Below, piece by piece: positions 5,107 through 5,558 of a DNA stretch of 5,558 bases (its first letter is position 1; the number at the start of each line of letters is the position of its first letter). The stretch spans positions 1 to 5,558 of the forward strand of contig JAKPSO010000929.1 of assembly GCA_029571495.1 (NCBI GenBank), given 5' to 3'. The DNA comes from Pseudomonadota bacterium. GTDB taxonomy: Bacteria > Pseudomonadota > Gammaproteobacteria > Burkholderiales > Casimicrobiaceae. The position numbers and the translations under genes were made by a program. The notes beneath the pieces were generated by a model, which worked only from the letters and a program-made list of their open reading frames with translations, was not told where the DNA came from and did no database searches.

Positions 5107-5558
5107 TTGATCCGCTCATCTGATTACCCCGCCTTGTTCGCCGCGCAAATCGATACGCTCAAGCGTGAGGGTCGATATCGCATTTTCGCAGAGCTGACGC
5201 GCCCGGCGGGGGAATTCCCACGCGTGCGGTGGGCTGGACCCAACGGCCAACGCGAGGTCATCACTTGGTGCTCTAACGACTATTTGGGCATGGGCCACCA
5301 CCCTGCGGTTCGGGCGGCGATGATTCAAGCCATCGAAGACGGCGCTACCGGCGCGGGCGGCACGCGAAACATTGGCGGCACCAATGCCCGCCACGTCGAA
5401 CTCGAAACTCTTCTCGCAAAGCTGCACGGAAAGCCCGCTGCTTTGAGCTTCACCTCGGGCTACAGCGCCAACTTGGCCGCGCTGAGCGTTTTGGGCACCC
5501 TGCTGCCCGACACTGTAATCCTGTCGGATAGCGATAACCACAATTCGATGATCGAAGG
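5107..5558 (+). CDS. hemA: 5-aminolevulinate synthase, 3' end beyond window
   Basis: This PLP enzyme condenses glycine with succinyl-CoA to 5-aminolevulinate, the first step of tetrapyrrole synthesis by the C4 (Shemin) route. About 150 codons are visible. WCSNDYLGMG (54-63), TGAGGTRNIGGT (81-92), HVELE (96-100), FTSGYSAN (115-122) and the NHNSMIEG before the edge match ALAS. Asn57, Thr86 and His145 correspond, with a constant offset of three, to Asn54, Thr83 and His142 of the Rhodobacter capsulatus enzyme. The TRNI motif separates it from the relatives KBL and AONS (BioF). The active-site lysine lies beyond the edge. There is no ATG or GTG ahead of the conserved DYPALF segment. The only credible start is TTG at 5107, preceded by GAAAG at 5095-5099 with seven bases spacing; the frame is closed by TGA at 5068. 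Some ALAS homologues serve secondary metabolism (C5N units), so a non-heme role is possible. Confidence 0.93.
   Translation, partial: MIRSSDYPALFAAQIDTLKREGRYRIFAELTRPAGEFPRVRWAGPNGQREVITWCSNDYLGMGHHPAVRAAMIQAIEDGATGAGGTRNIGGTNARHVELETLLAKLHGKPAALSFTSGYSANLAALSVLGTLLPDTVILSDSDNHNSMIE

Noticed and set aside
5116..5541. Minus-strand open frame of 141 codons opposite the ALAS gene
   Set aside because: It shows no recognisable domain and covers a strongly conserved enzyme on the plus strand.
1..5558. CRISPR array, tRNA, rRNA, transposase gene or phage-like genes
   Set aside because: No regularly spaced repeats, cloverleaf-like sequence, rRNA-like sequence or transposase motifs were seen on either strand.

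Overview
The window looks like a chromosomal segment of a GC-rich proteobacterium. The best fit is a betaproteobacterium. The GlmM sequence reads like betaproteobacterial GlmM throughout, folP and glmM lie close together on one strand as in the common beta/gamma ftsH-folP-glmM cluster, and the patatin and DUF599 proteins resemble types common in Burkholderiales. This placement is inference from remembered family features, not from a search. The exception is the gene at the right edge, a 5-aminolevulinate synthase, which is the typical alphaproteobacterial (Shemin) route to heme precursors.

Layout: five genes lie on the minus strand. In transcription order they are folP (dihydropteroate synthase, 5102-4203), an adducin-like class II aldolase-family gene (4099-3326), glmM (phosphoglucosamine mutase, 3200-1836), a DUF599 membrane protein (1741-1055), and a patatin-like phospholipase with a signal peptide (894 to the left edge, truncated). 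On the plus strand, a 5-aminolevulinate synthase gene starts at about 5107 and runs off the right edge. It is divergent from folP, with only a few bases between the longest possible starts. The minus-strand genes are separated by 94-160 bases, so they do not form a tightly coupled operon. No stretch of more than 300 bases lacks a gene.

Non-coding signals: between glmM and DUF599 is a 68-base inverted repeat with two perfect 18-base arms. Its sequence resembles REP elements of the GTAG type, so it is probably a REPIN. Upstream of the aldolase-family gene is a strong Shine-Dalgarno sequence and a palindrome matching nine of the ten conserved CRP-site bases. glmM and DUF599 have no recognisable Shine-Dalgarno sequence, and glmM may be read from a nearly leaderless transcript.

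Functionally, folP (folate), glmM (UDP-GlcNAc for peptidoglycan and lipid A) and the synthase (tetrapyrrole precursor) are housekeeping or biosynthetic genes. The aldolase-family, DUF599 and patatin genes have no evident pathway link to them. No new multi-gene system is visible. The points most worth a second look are the 5-aminolevulinate synthase in a beta-like context with its compressed divergent start region, the REPIN, and the adducin-like gene between folP and glmM with its own apparent operator.
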